From Pseudomonadota bacterium (GTDB lineage: Bacteria; Pseudomonadota; Alphaproteobacteria; Rhizobiales; Beijerinckiaceae): a DNA stretch of 64,000 bases. Numbering within the stretch: the first letter of the stretch is position 1; each line of letters opens with the position of its first letter. Location of the stretch: the NCBI GenBank assembly GCA_023426505.1, contig JAFAAP010000074.1, positions 6,275 to 70,274 on the forward strand. Direction: 5' to 3'. The notes under the pieces are model-generated. The model had not been told where the DNA came from. It was given only the letters and a program-made list of their open reading frames with translations, and did not search any database. The position numbers and the translations under genes are program-made. Shown here one piece after another: positions 1-7,519 of the stretch.

Positions 1-2
1 GA

Positions 3-89
3 CAGGACGACTTTGCTGGGGCTCGCGTCGCCCTAGGTTGGCCTGGAGGGCGTGCAGGACGCGGCTTTCATGATGCGAACAGGGAGTAG
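3..89 (+). CDS. possible 3' end of an upstream gene (partial)
   Basis: The frame starting at base 3 stays open from the window edge and stops with TAG at 87-89, nine bases before the ATG of the methyltransferase. About 28 residues are visible, rich in Gly, Ala and Arg, with no motif I recognise. The short spacing to the next gene is what would be expected of the last gene-end in an operon, but a stretch this short can stay open by chance. Confidence 0.3.
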   Translation, partial: QDDFAGARVALGWPGGRAGRGFHDANRE

Positions 90-98
90 CCACCAACC

Positions 99-872
99 AT
101 GAATGCGATCGACCCTACGTCCCAGGACGAGATCCGTAGACGCGCCGAGGCGCTCGGACCATGGTTTCACAACATCGAAATCGACGGCATCTGGACCGCT
201 CCCGATCACTTCCTCGGAAATTATCCTGCCGTCAAATGGCAGAGGTTCGCGGACGCGATCCCGCACGATCTGACAGGAAAGTCCGTCCTCGACATCGGAT
301 GCAACGGCGGATTCTACTCGATCGAGATGAAGAAGCGCGGTGCCAGTCGCGTTCTTGGCGTCGACTTCGACGATGCCTATTTGGCACAGGCCCGTTTCGC
401 GGCCGAACGAACCGGACACGATATCGAGTTCCGCAAGCTTTCCGTCTACGACGTGGGAGCGCTGGGAGAGCGCTTTGACGTCGTGCTCTTCATGGGAGTG
501 CTCTATCACCTGCGCCACCCCCTCCTCGCGCTCGATCTTATTCATGAGCACGTGGCCGATGACATGCTCGTCTTCCAGTCGATGCAGCGAGGCTCCGAAA
601 AGGTCCTTCCGATCGAGGAAAACTACACCTTCTGGCAGACCGAGCATTTCGACGATCTGGGATATCCGAAGATGCACTTCATCGAGCATCGCTATGCGGA
701 TGATCCCACGAATTGGTGGGCGCCGAATACGGCCTGCGTAGAAGCGATGCTCCGCAGCGCCGGCTTTGCGATCGTGCAGCACCCAGAAACCGAAGTTTAC
801 ATCTGTCGCCGCGTTGACGCTCCGTCCGAAGCGGGAGCGGTCTATCCGGCCCGGGGAGTCTCTCATGATTGA
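99..872 (+). CDS. SAM-dependent methyltransferase (CmoB/DUF1698-like, TIGR04290 type)
   Basis: A 257-residue class I methyltransferase. The SAM-binding motif VLDIGCNGGFYS lies at about residues 64-75, followed by an acidic end of strand 2 (GVDFDD) and the FDVVLFMGVLYHL stretch that resembles the CmoB/DUF1698 core. From memory, such proteins occur next to glycosidases and glycosyltransferases in exopolysaccharide-type clusters; the neighbour here fits. The stop codon TGA overlaps the ATGA start of the glycosidase gene, so the two are translationally coupled. The substrate cannot be deduced; a sugar or small carbohydrate acceptor is an inference from context only. Confidence 0.8.
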   Translation: MNAIDPTSQDEIRRRAEALGPWFHNIEIDGIWTAPDHFLGNYPAVKWQRFADAIPHDLTGKSVLDIGCNGGFYSIEMKKRGASRVLGVDFDDAYLAQARFAAERTGHDIEFRKLSVYDVGALGERFDVVLFMGVLYHLRHPLLALDLIHEHVADDMLVFQSMQRGSEKVLPIEENYTFWQTEHFDDLGYPKMHFIEHRYADDPTNWWAPNTACVEAMLRSAGFAIVQHPETEVYICRRVDAPSEAGAVYPARGVSHD

Positions 873-1797
873 AGCCGCGATGATCTGGAACGAGCCGAAC
901 AACAAGTCCCATTGGGATCCGGAGATCGATCCGGACTGGCGGCTCTTCGCAGAGATGGCCATTGCTGCGGGTCAGGCGATCAGGGCGGAGAATCCAACGC
1001 TGCCGCGTGTTCTCGGCGGCATCTCGCCAATCGATCCCAGTTTTATCCGCAACCTTGCCGAACGCGGCGTGCTCGAGAATGTCGATGTGGTCGCGGTCCA
1101 CGGCTTTCCGCTCGACTGGAACCTGTGGCAGATCCACGAATGGCCGGCCAGGATCGGTGAGATCCGCGCCGTTACCGACAAGCCGATCTGGGTCACGGAG
1201 GTCGGCATTTCGACATTCGGTGCGGAGGAGGTGCAGGTCTGGGGCCTGAAGCGCACGGCCGAGCTGCTGATCGGTGAGGTGCCGAGGATCCACTGGTACA
1301 GCCTCTACGATCTCCCGCGGGCCTGGGGCGCCACGACCAGGCATCGGGAGGCCGAAGGCTCATCCTATTACCGCCACTTCTACATGGGGCTGCTACATGA
1401 GGACGGTTCACCCAAACCGGCCCTCGAGGAGTTCGCAAAGCATGCACCTGAAATGGGCCTCTGTCAGTGGTTCCATTTCGAGGATCACCGCCTGGACGAC
1501 GCCGTCGCCTGGATGAAGCGCCTCGGCGTCAAGCACCTGCGCACGGGGCTGTCCTGGGCGGACAGCTTCCGCCCGAATGCCCTCGACTGGTTCGACCGGC
1601 AGATGGAGGCCCTCGCGGATTTCGACGTTACCGTGACCTTCTGCTTCACGCCTGAACATCGTGGCATTGCTCCGCATCACACGAGCCCGCCGCAGATCAA
1701 GGAGGAGTTCGCCGAGTTCTGCGCAAGCATGATTCGGCGTTATGCTGGAAGCCAGACGGCTCCGGCGCCGACAGGAAGAGTTCTGGAAGCTCTTTAG
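865..1797 (+). CDS. GH39-like glycosidase, 3'-truncated by island junction
   Basis: The start ATG at 865 overlaps the previous stop, which is why it is preferred over upstream starts. The 310-residue product begins almost directly with a WNEPN acid/base motif (about residues 8-12) and has a second candidate catalytic Glu in the PIWVTEVG strand (about 110), both typical of GH39/clan GH-A TIM barrels. From about residue 200 a second barrel starts afresh (LGVKHLRTGLSW, DVTVTFCFTPEH), but it breaks after MIRRYA near base 1746, just before its own expected WNEP strand. The last 16 residues look unrelated. I read this as a two-module enzyme whose 3' part was lost when foreign DNA arrived. Activity is doubtful. 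Confidence 0.7.
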   Translation: MIEAAMIWNEPNNKSHWDPEIDPDWRLFAEMAIAAGQAIRAENPTLPRVLGGISPIDPSFIRNLAERGVLENVDVVAVHGFPLDWNLWQIHEWPARIGEIRAVTDKPIWVTEVGISTFGAEEVQVWGLKRTAELLIGEVPRIHWYSLYDLPRAWGATTRHREAEGSSYYRHFYMGLLHEDGSPKPALEEFAKHAPEMGLCQWFHFEDHRLDDAVAWMKRLGVKHLRTGLSWADSFRPNALDWFDRQMEALADFDVTVTFCFTPEHRGIAPHHTSPPQIKEEFAEFCASMIRRYAGSQTAPAPTGRVLEAL

Positions 1798-1857
1798 GAT
1801 TTCCCATCCAGTCCAATGGCGGAATCTGTGAACTGGCGAAGAATCCGCTGCTCACGG

Positions 1858-1886
1858 GAGTCTCACTCTGAAACAGGGTGAGACTC
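1858..1886. repeat. perfect inverted repeat, 9-bp arms
   Basis: GAGTCTCAC and GTGAGACTC flank an 11-base spacer. The hairpin lies about 60 bases after the truncated glycosidase. No T-run follows it, so it is not a standard intrinsic terminator. It could be a transposon end or a remnant of an older insertion at this junction. Confidence 0.5.
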
Positions 1887-2009
1887 AATGACTGCCAAGC
1901 TTCAAGCCGTCTCGGTTTGCACGGCTGTTCGATCTCTGAAAATTGGCGACGGCACAAATCGCCTCGATGGTCGGCAGCGGTCCAAGGTCATCAGGTTCTG
2001 ATCGGAAGG

Positions 2010-2023
2010 GATGGTAGCGGAGG
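2010..2023 (+). repeat. candidate left attachment site (14-bp match to tRNA-Met 3' end)
   Basis: GATGGTAGCGGAGG here is identical, and in the same orientation, to 26505-26518, which contains the CCA end and acceptor stem of tRNA-Met. A CCCCCGACAC stretch also follows within 30 bases, as in the tRNA, but with different spacing. A direct repeat of a tRNA 3' end is the usual footprint of site-specific integration. The match is short and this neighbourhood may itself be a dispersed repeat, so coincidence is possible. Confidence 0.4.
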
Positions 2024-2135
2024 TCCGCTTCAGCCAATCCCCCCGACACTGGGCAGCCTTGTTCTCCTTCAGATCGAACTGAAGTCCTACGCGCTCGTTC
2101 TCTATACGTTCCAATTCCCCGCTTTCGTTTGGGCG

Positions 2136-2450
2136 ATGATGGTCGAGCGGCTCTCCGAGTTCCCATGGGTGATCGTCCGTGTTGATTGCCCCCTCTGCCC
2201 TCATCGGAAGGGTCAATACCGGCTGGCTCGGCTCGCCGAAAAGTTCGGGGCAGACATGCAACTGTGTGAACTTCTCGATAGGATTGCCTTCGACTGCCCC
2301 CGGAAGAGGCTGCCCTGGGAGCGACTTCCTGATCAGTATGATCCTAGATGCAGGGCTCAATTCACCGATCTGGAGGCGACCAGCCGCCCTCCCCCAGACC
2401 TCCCGCCGATGATGCGGAAGCTGATTGTCATCCAGGGTGGAAGGCGGTGA
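2136..2450 (+). CDS. small zinc-ribbon-like conserved hypothetical protein
   Basis: The reading frame is open from upstream but protein-like composition starts near the ATG at 2136, giving 104 residues. A CPLCPHRKGQYRLARLAEKFG segment near residue 18 and later Cys residues (DCPRKR, DPRCRAQFTDL) suggest a metal-binding knuckle. The Pro-rich end (RPPPDLPPMMRKL) resembles small proteins of unknown function that are scattered through rhizobial genomes. It is the first gene inside the island. The start is uncertain because several ATGs are in frame. Confidence 0.55.
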   Translation: MMVERLSEFPWVIVRVDCPLCPHRKGQYRLARLAEKFGADMQLCELLDRIAFDCPRKRLPWERLPDQYDPRCRAQFTDLEATSRPPPDLPPMMRKLIVIQGGRR

Positions 2451-2509
2451 AGGCTGTGTGCGGAAGCCTCCCTGGGACGGTCCGTTATCCGTACGGTGCT
2501 CTGCTTTAG

Positions 2510-3676
2510 TCAGAAAAGTGAGCCTTGGAACTCGAACTTCGGGGCAACAGCCTCGTCCTCCCCATCGTTTCCAGCCAGGACTTTGAGGTCGCCCAGCACT
2601 CGCGCGAGGTGGTGATCGGTACTGGCCCAGCGCCACGTGGCGGCGTTCCCGGTAGTGATCTCGGGATCGCGGGCGGCCAGACGGCTGATGAACGCATCTC
2701 CATCACTGAAGGAGGCTCCCTCGAACTCCTCGCGCCCCGCGAGGATGTCAGCGACTGGGTAGATTGCGCGGTAGCCGAGTGGCTTCTTCGCCTGCTCCCC
2801 CTTAACCACGAGGTAGTCGGTTGGGGTCGTGTAGCGTAGGTGGGCTGAGGGCGTCGCGTTCCCCTTCGATATGACAAACGGGGCGGTATCGACTGCGTAA
2901 TCCGCAAAGGCCACCCTCTGGATAAGATCAGGCTCGCGCTCGATTAGGCGGCAGTAGGTCATCCAATCCGTTCTGGGGAAGAGCTTCACCTCGTTTGGCT
3001 TCATCTTGAGAGCCTTCGGGAATGAGGTGAACGCCGTTACAACCTTCAGCCAGCCAAGCGGTGCGGGCAGGCTGTAAATGCGCTCTGCCAACACCTCCGC
3101 GAAGGGCTCCACCTCCTGGGCCTTCAGAGCCCCCATGGAGGAGAAGTCAAGAACAAGGGCGACACGGTCGGGACCGCAGCCGAGCCGCTCAAGTAAAGCG
3201 AGGAGGTCGGAGGAGAACCTGCCACTCTCCATGTCGATTGGCGTAACTCTGATACAGATTGGGAGATGCTCATGCCGCTCGACAAACCGCCTGACGGCCT
3301 CTTGATATTCAGGCGAGCGATCCATCGTGGTTGCTGGGCACGCGAGCGCCCTAGCTGCGTGCGCTCGCCCGAGAAGCTCTGTGAGGGGATGAACTGTCAG
3401 ACCCTGCCGATGCGTCTCATCGTCGATGCCAATTGCGTCCACAAAGACGGGAGAGCGGCCCCAAACGTCGTAGAGGCGTTTGCCGAAGAGCCTAATGTGC
3501 TCCAAGGGTGTTAGACGACGCCCTGTCTCATGGTCGAAGTCGCCAGATGGAGGCATCAAAAACAGAGGCGCGAGGCGGCCCCGGTGCGAACCCCGCAAGG
3601 TGGACAGGGCCTGCCGTTCACCAGCCTTCCACTTCAGGATCGAGACGTAGGACACCGTACGGAAAAGGGTCTGCAT
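2510..3676 (-). CDS. Beta-family protein (PF14350-like)
   Basis: A 388-residue protein I assign to the Beta protein family (named after a phage T4 protein), known from bacterial accessory regions and often suspected of a role in phage defence; its biochemical activity is not established. Recognisable features are the amino end with LKWKAGERQAL, the PLFLMPP and TPIDME segments, and a late RWASTDHHLARVL stretch. It has no signal peptide or membrane segment, so it should act in the cytoplasm. Its ATG follows the TGA of the XRE-peptidase gene without a gap, making it the third gene of a tight operon. The family call is made from memory of conserved segments. Confidence 0.65.
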   Translation of the reverse strand: MQTLFRTVSYVSILKWKAGERQALSTLRGSHRGRLAPLFLMPPSGDFDHETGRRLTPLEHIRLFGKRLYDVWGRSPVFVDAIGIDDETHRQGLTVHPLTELLGRAHAARALACPATTMDRSPEYQEAVRRFVERHEHLPICIRVTPIDMESGRFSSDLLALLERLGCGPDRVALVLDFSSMGALKAQEVEPFAEVLAERIYSLPAPLGWLKVVTAFTSFPKALKMKPNEVKLFPRTDWMTYCRLIEREPDLIQRVAFADYAVDTAPFVISKGNATPSAHLRYTTPTDYLVVKGEQAKKPLGYRAIYPVADILAGREEFEGASFSDGDAFISRLAARDPEITTGNAATWRWASTDHHLARVLGDLKVLAGNDGEDEAVAPKFEFQGSLF

Positions 3677-4990
3677 TCATTGCTCCCAATAACCGGCAGC
3701 CGAAATCAGCTTTTTGGGCTCCCCCTGCCCCACCAAGTTCGAGAACAAGGTGTAGTCGTCGCGCTCACGCCGGATGCGGCCCGCAACGACCGGCACTCCG
3801 ACTTTATTCTTATTTGCGAATTGTATCACCTGTTCGCTTGAAGCGGTAAACCGCACAAATGAGCCCTTCCACACTTCACTGGGGATAAGAGCGTTGCGTG
3901 CGTACTCGTCCGCTTCCTTTTCGACCGCTTCCAGCGCTGGCGCTCGCTCGTCGTCAAAGAAGCCGTCGCGCAAGCCACGGTCCGCGTGGAGCAGGATATG
4001 GGCACACTCATGCAGGAGCACGAACCAGAAACTGTCAAGCCGATTGAAGCGGAGTGTCATCCCGATCACTGGCACTGCGTCATCCAGGAGCATCGCGGCC
4101 CCGTCGAGATGTGTCTGGGGCAAGTGCTCCTCGAAGACGACTGCGACGCCGCGCTCGCGCAGGAGAGCGACAGCCTGCTGGGGGCCGTCTGCCTGCTCAC
4201 TCAGTTCGGCGAGCCGACGTACCACGGCAATGTCGAGCGTGGGCCTGCGGTGACGAACCACGTCAAGCCTCCGCGCCTTCCACAGCACCCGTGCCTTCCA
4301 GGCCATCAGTGCATATTCATCCTGTGTTGATCCTGCCCGAATGTGCTGCTTGTGAAGCGCGAGCAATTGGCGGCCCCGCGATGCCTCCCGCACGAAGGCG
4401 GCGGCGAGGTCGTGGTCCGACTGGCTACTGTCGGCATACAGGAGCCTGACTTCTTCGAGCCAGCCCCGCTTCTTCATTTCCTTCACAGGCAGCTTCGCTG
4501 GGTCGAATGTAATTTCGCTGTCCTGCTGCTGCGGAACAAGGCGGTCGAAGAGGCTTGGCTGGCGAACATCTATGTGGGCGTGGAGATCGACGCCGAGTGC
4601 CTCGGCTACCTCGGCACACCGCGTCAGGTTGGCCGTAAGATAGTGATCCTGCTCGTAACGCTGAACCTGCTGCTCCTTCATACCGAGCCGCTCACCAAGC
4701 TCCCGCTGCGACAAGCCCTGGACAATACGGGCCTCAATCAGCCTGACGCCAATCTCAGCGATGTTGGCGACGGGCAATTGGCGGACGTTGCCTGAGCGGA
4801 GCTTCTCGAAGCGAGCGAGGTCGGCCTGCAAGTCAGCAAGCTGCTGTTCTAGCGAGGAGCGTTGGGCAGCGATGATGACAGGGTCAAGGCCCTGCCGCGC
4901 AAGGTCGATCTCGCTGAACTGTCCCAACGCATCCCTGAACTTCTGGGCTTGCGCCTTGGTGATTTTATATTGCCGTTCGTTTGTAATCAT
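3677..4990 (-). CDS. XRE-type regulator fused to ImmA/IrrE metallopeptidase
   Basis: The 437-residue product has an amino-terminal coiled coil (about 40-70), a helix-turn-helix of XRE type (about 80-117, with LSQRELGERLGM), a linker, and a carboxy-terminal zinc peptidase with HECAH at 327-331 and a downstream EADEYARNALIP helix supplying the third ligand. ImmA/IrrE enzymes cleave cognate repressors or act as stress-triggered toxins or sensors. The fused DNA-binding domain suggests it regulates its own operon. The start ATG overlaps the TGA of the upstream DUF6932 gene by four bases. The palindrome at 5457-5480 is a plausible binding site. Confidence 0.85.
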   Translation of the reverse strand: MITNERQYKITKAQAQKFRDALGQFSEIDLARQGLDPVIIAAQRSSLEQQLADLQADLARFEKLRSGNVRQLPVANIAEIGVRLIEARIVQGLSQRELGERLGMKEQQVQRYEQDHYLTANLTRCAEVAEALGVDLHAHIDVRQPSLFDRLVPQQQDSEITFDPAKLPVKEMKKRGWLEEVRLLYADSSQSDHDLAAAFVREASRGRQLLALHKQHIRAGSTQDEYALMAWKARVLWKARRLDVVRHRRPTLDIAVVRRLAELSEQADGPQQAVALLRERGVAVVFEEHLPQTHLDGAAMLLDDAVPVIGMTLRFNRLDSFWFVLLHECAHILLHADRGLRDGFFDDERAPALEAVEKEADEYARNALIPSEVWKGSFVRFTASSEQVIQFANKNKVGVPVVAGRIRRERDDYTLFSNLVGQGEPKKLISAAGYWEQ

Positions 4991-5457
4991 GGCCGCATAC
5001 CCCCGCCGTTGCCATTTCCCAGTGGCACGCCGATGATGCCCTTCGCTGCTCCTGTGTGCTTCTCGACTTGGAAGAACTCCAGGAAGGTGCCATCCGGGCC
5101 GTTGGGTGCGCCCGCGATAAACAGTTCTCCCCGGTACTTCCTCTTCTGCGCGGCACGCCCGTTCGTGAAATCAAGGAGGACGGGATCGAGCTTTGCGGCT
5201 ACGACTCCAGTTGGGTCCCAACACCCGTCGTAATCGCCTGGGCTCTCCTTGGCAGTCACGAAGCTGCCGTCCAAGTAGAGATGACGACATCCCGCGCGAG
5301 TGAGCACTTCCACAGCGTGAACCAAACCCTCGTATAACCAGACTCGGTGCGGCGAGGTGGCGAACCGTACGGCAACCTCGTCCATGGTCGCCCAATGAAT
5401 GCCGGGTGGCAGGACAGGGTACGGCGCACCCACTACCTCGATGAACAAAGGAATCAT
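4987..5457 (-). CDS. DUF6932 family, nucleotidyltransferase-like protein
   Basis: 156 residues from ATG 5457; an in-frame TTG eight codons upstream lies inside the palindrome and is less likely. The segment YLDGSF (62-67) followed by GDYDGCWD (74-81) reproduces the GS...DxD pattern of minimal nucleotidyltransferases such as MNT/AbiEii proteins. Such proteins commonly act as the toxin or the modifying antitoxin in defence modules. It is the first gene of the operon with the XRE-ImmA and Beta genes. Catalytic competence is plausible because Gly-Ser and both Asp residues are kept. Confidence 0.7.
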   Translation of the reverse strand: MIPLFIEVVGAPYPVLPPGIHWATMDEVAVRFATSPHRVWLYEGLVHAVEVLTRAGCRHLYLDGSFVTAKESPGDYDGCWDPTGVVAAKLDPVLLDFTNGRAAQKRKYRGELFIAGAPNGPDGTFLEFFQVEKHTGAAKGIIGVPLGNGNGGGMRP

Positions 5458-5480
5458 GACACAACGATATTGTTGTGTCA
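5457..5480. promoter_or_regulatory. perfect palindromic operator at the start codon of the DUF6932 operon
   Basis: TGACACAAC and GTTGTGTCA form 9-bp perfect arms around six bases. The outer edge touches the A of the start codon of the first gene. A repressor bound here would block transcription or translation initiation. The XRE domain encoded by the second gene is the obvious candidate ligand; that link is inferred. Confidence 0.6.
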
Positions 5481-5744
5481 ATCGTAGGTCAATCCAGGAG
5501 ATTCCGGGGCGGAGACGCTATCAACACCGCTACTGACCTCTTCCTAGATATTGGTTAGGTGATCATTGAGGTCACCAGCAGGCCATTACAGCCGGGTCAC
5601 CGGCACAGTAGTCTTCCATGAGACCCCCGATCAGGTCGCGGGTGGGTCGCCGACGCACCAGACCAAGTCTCAGAGCCGGGCTGGATGGAGGCATCTCGGC
5701 TGAGGTAGAAGCTGAGCAAATCGAATCTAGCCCCGAGAAAACAA

Positions 5745-6752
5745 ATGACAGTCTACCAGTGGCAGGAAATCTCGAATGACTATAAGCACGCGCTGATTGT
5801 AGGAAATGGGGCCAGTATCTCCGTATCCCGCAGCTTCTCGTACGGGAGTCTCCTTGAGGAGGCTCGCGGTCAAGGGTATCTCGGCGCGGCCCTCAATGAC
5901 CTGTTTACCCGGTTTAATACGGAAGATTTTGAACTTCTTCTCCGACATCTCTGGCACGCCCAAATCGTTAACGAGGCACTGGAGGTCAACGTCGGGGCTG
6001 TTACTGACGCATACTCAATAGTTCAGACGGCTCTCATACAAGCCGTTCAATCCGTGCATTGTGATCATGCAACGACAGAGCCGGTTCTATTGAATATCGG
6101 CAGCTTCATGGCGCAGTTCCAAACCGTGTTCTCGCTCAACTACGACTTGATCACGTATTGGGCTTTGCTGCGATACAACGACACCTATTCCGAGCACACA
6201 TTCAAAGATTGTTTCCATAACGGTTACTTTCGTACGGACTGGCCTAACTTCAGAGAGCCCATAAGGGGTGAGCGCAGTGTGACACTGGTATTCTACCCAC
6301 ATGGCGCTCTTCACTTGGTTACTGATCGCTCAGGGGATGATTTGAAGCTCTCGCTCCGATCCGAGGGAACCTTCTTGGATACAATCTTTTCCGAGTGGAA
6401 AGAGAAGAAAAGTCCGCCGCTTATAGTTTGTGATGGAAGCAGCGAACAAAAAGCCCGAACGATACGGTCGAGTGCCTATCTCTCCACGGTCTTGAATGAA
6501 GTACTCCCAACAACTGGACCTACGGTCACCATCTATGGCTGGGGCCTCGGTGATCAAGAAGATCATATCCTGCGACAACTCGGTAAGGGCGGATACAAGA
6601 AGGCTGCCGTGTCAGTTCATATGCCAGGGAATGAGCAAGGGCAGGATTTCGTTCGGCACGCCATTCGCAAACTTCGGAGCGTGGGGATCACGGATGTAAA
6701 GTTCTATGATGCGGCGAGTGCTGGGTGCTGGGCTAATCCGCGCCCTGAGTAA
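5745..6752 (+). CDS. DUF4917 family protein (SIR2-like fold)
   Basis: 335 residues that match the DUF4917 pattern: an opening YxW, then ALIVGNGASISVSRSFSYGSL (GNGAS at 20-24), NYD at 132-134, FYPHGALHL around 183-191 and IYGWGLGDQEDHIL near 265. GNGAS, NYD, the His and the GxGxxD correspond to the nucleotide-binding and catalytic positions of SIR2-like domains, which in defence systems often degrade NAD+. Activity here is unproven. It stands alone, divergent from the DUF6932 operon and convergent with the RM operon. Many AT-rich codons compared with its neighbours hint at a separate origin. Confidence 0.75.
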   Translation: MTVYQWQEISNDYKHALIVGNGASISVSRSFSYGSLLEEARGQGYLGAALNDLFTRFNTEDFELLLRHLWHAQIVNEALEVNVGAVTDAYSIVQTALIQAVQSVHCDHATTEPVLLNIGSFMAQFQTVFSLNYDLITYWALLRYNDTYSEHTFKDCFHNGYFRTDWPNFREPIRGERSVTLVFYPHGALHLVTDRSGDDLKLSLRSEGTFLDTIFSEWKEKKSPPLIVCDGSSEQKARTIRSSAYLSTVLNEVLPTTGPTVTIYGWGLGDQEDHILRQLGKGGYKKAAVSVHMPGNEQGQDFVRHAIRKLRSVGITDVKFYDAASAGCWANPRPE

Positions 6753-6773
6753 CCCTTAACCGACCAACCGAGG

Positions 6774-7517
6774 TCATCCGGTCGCCTCCACCCGCCGCAG
6801 CGACAGAAAATGCTCGTTCTGAACTAGCCATGCCTTTCGAGCTTCCCAATCCGGAAGGATGGTTGCTACCAGTCCCCAGAAATCTCGGTCATGGCTCCGA
6901 TGTCGTAGGTGGCAGAGTTCGTGGACCACGGCATATTCCAGCACCGTCTTCGGCGCGAAGATCAGGTGCCAGTTCAGGTTCACGCTGCGGTCGGCCCCGC
7001 AACTGCCCCACATATGCTTCTGGTCCTTGATATGAACACTTCTGGGCTTCAAGCCATTGGGTTCACCGTGTTGCCGTACGAAAGCTGCCACGTCTTCCCT
7101 GAGGCGCTTCCGGAGCCAGAGCCGTAGAGCGGATTCAATCAGAGCATCCCGTGAGGCTTCCGACGCCGTACGAGGGTAGCCGACATGGAAGCCGTTGCGG
7201 TAGATGATCTCCACCAAGGTGCCATTGGTCGGCTCGATCTTCAGTCGCATTAGCCTGCCGCGATACGGTATCTTCGCTCCACTGACAAAGTGGCTCGCCT
7301 TGGGTGCGGCTGCCACGCGAGCAGCCATCTGCTGGGTCTGCTCGATAAGCCATGCTCGCCGACGATCCAGCACGCCTGCGATCTCATCGTCCGTTGCCGC
7401 CACCGGCACCACGATCTCCACTCCGGCGGGCGTCACCGTAATGCGAGCGCGGGTCGCTGTGCCGGAGCGGCGTAGGACGTACGGGATGGACGTGTCGCCG
7501 ACCGTCAGCACAGGCAC
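6774..7517 (-). CDS. YgjP-like DUF45 (M48-type) metallopeptidase
   Basis: 247 residues with the zinc motif HELCHLRHRSHDRDFW in the carboxy-terminal part, preceded by the DQKHMWGSCG stretch typical of DUF45/PF01863 (YgjP, SprT-like WSS1 relatives). These genes are regularly the last gene of type I restriction operons, where their role is unknown; proteolytic control of the restriction complex is one suggestion. The ATG lies two bases after the hsdR stop, so the gene is the fourth member of the operon. Confidence 0.85.
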   Translation of the reverse strand: MPVLTVGDTSIPYVLRRSGTATRARITVTPAGVEIVVPVAATDDEIAGVLDRRRAWLIEQTQQMAARVAAAPKASHFVSGAKIPYRGRLMRLKIEPTNGTLVEIIYRNGFHVGYPRTASEASRDALIESALRLWLRKRLREDVAAFVRQHGEPNGLKPRSVHIKDQKHMWGSCGADRSVNLNWHLIFAPKTVLEYAVVHELCHLRHRSHDRDFWGLVATILPDWEARKAWLVQNEHFLSLRRVEATG

Positions 7518-7519
7518 GA

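Larger units (their letters stand above)
1798..2135. other. junction DNA without a recognisable gene
   Basis: This stretch separates the broken glycosidase from the first island gene. Apart from the inverted repeat at 1858-1886 and the 14-base match to the tRNA-Met end at 2010-2023 I see no coding signal; frames on both strands give low-complexity or Arg/Ser-rich products typical of noise. It is probably debris of one or more insertions. Confidence 0.4.

Noticed and set aside
33..962. Long minus-strand open frame opposite the methyltransferase
   Set aside because: Shadow of the real plus-strand gene; its composition is noise and the plus frame has clear methyltransferase motifs.
2010..2050. 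Partial tRNA-Met copy at the left junction
   Set aside because: Only the 14-base end and a displaced CCCCCGACAC match; no clover-leaf. Kept only as a candidate attachment site.
1885..2166. Minus-strand frame over the left junction that might be a transposase or intergenic-repeat fragment
   Set aside because: I recall vaguely similar translations of dispersed rhizobial repeats but cannot support a family or boundary.
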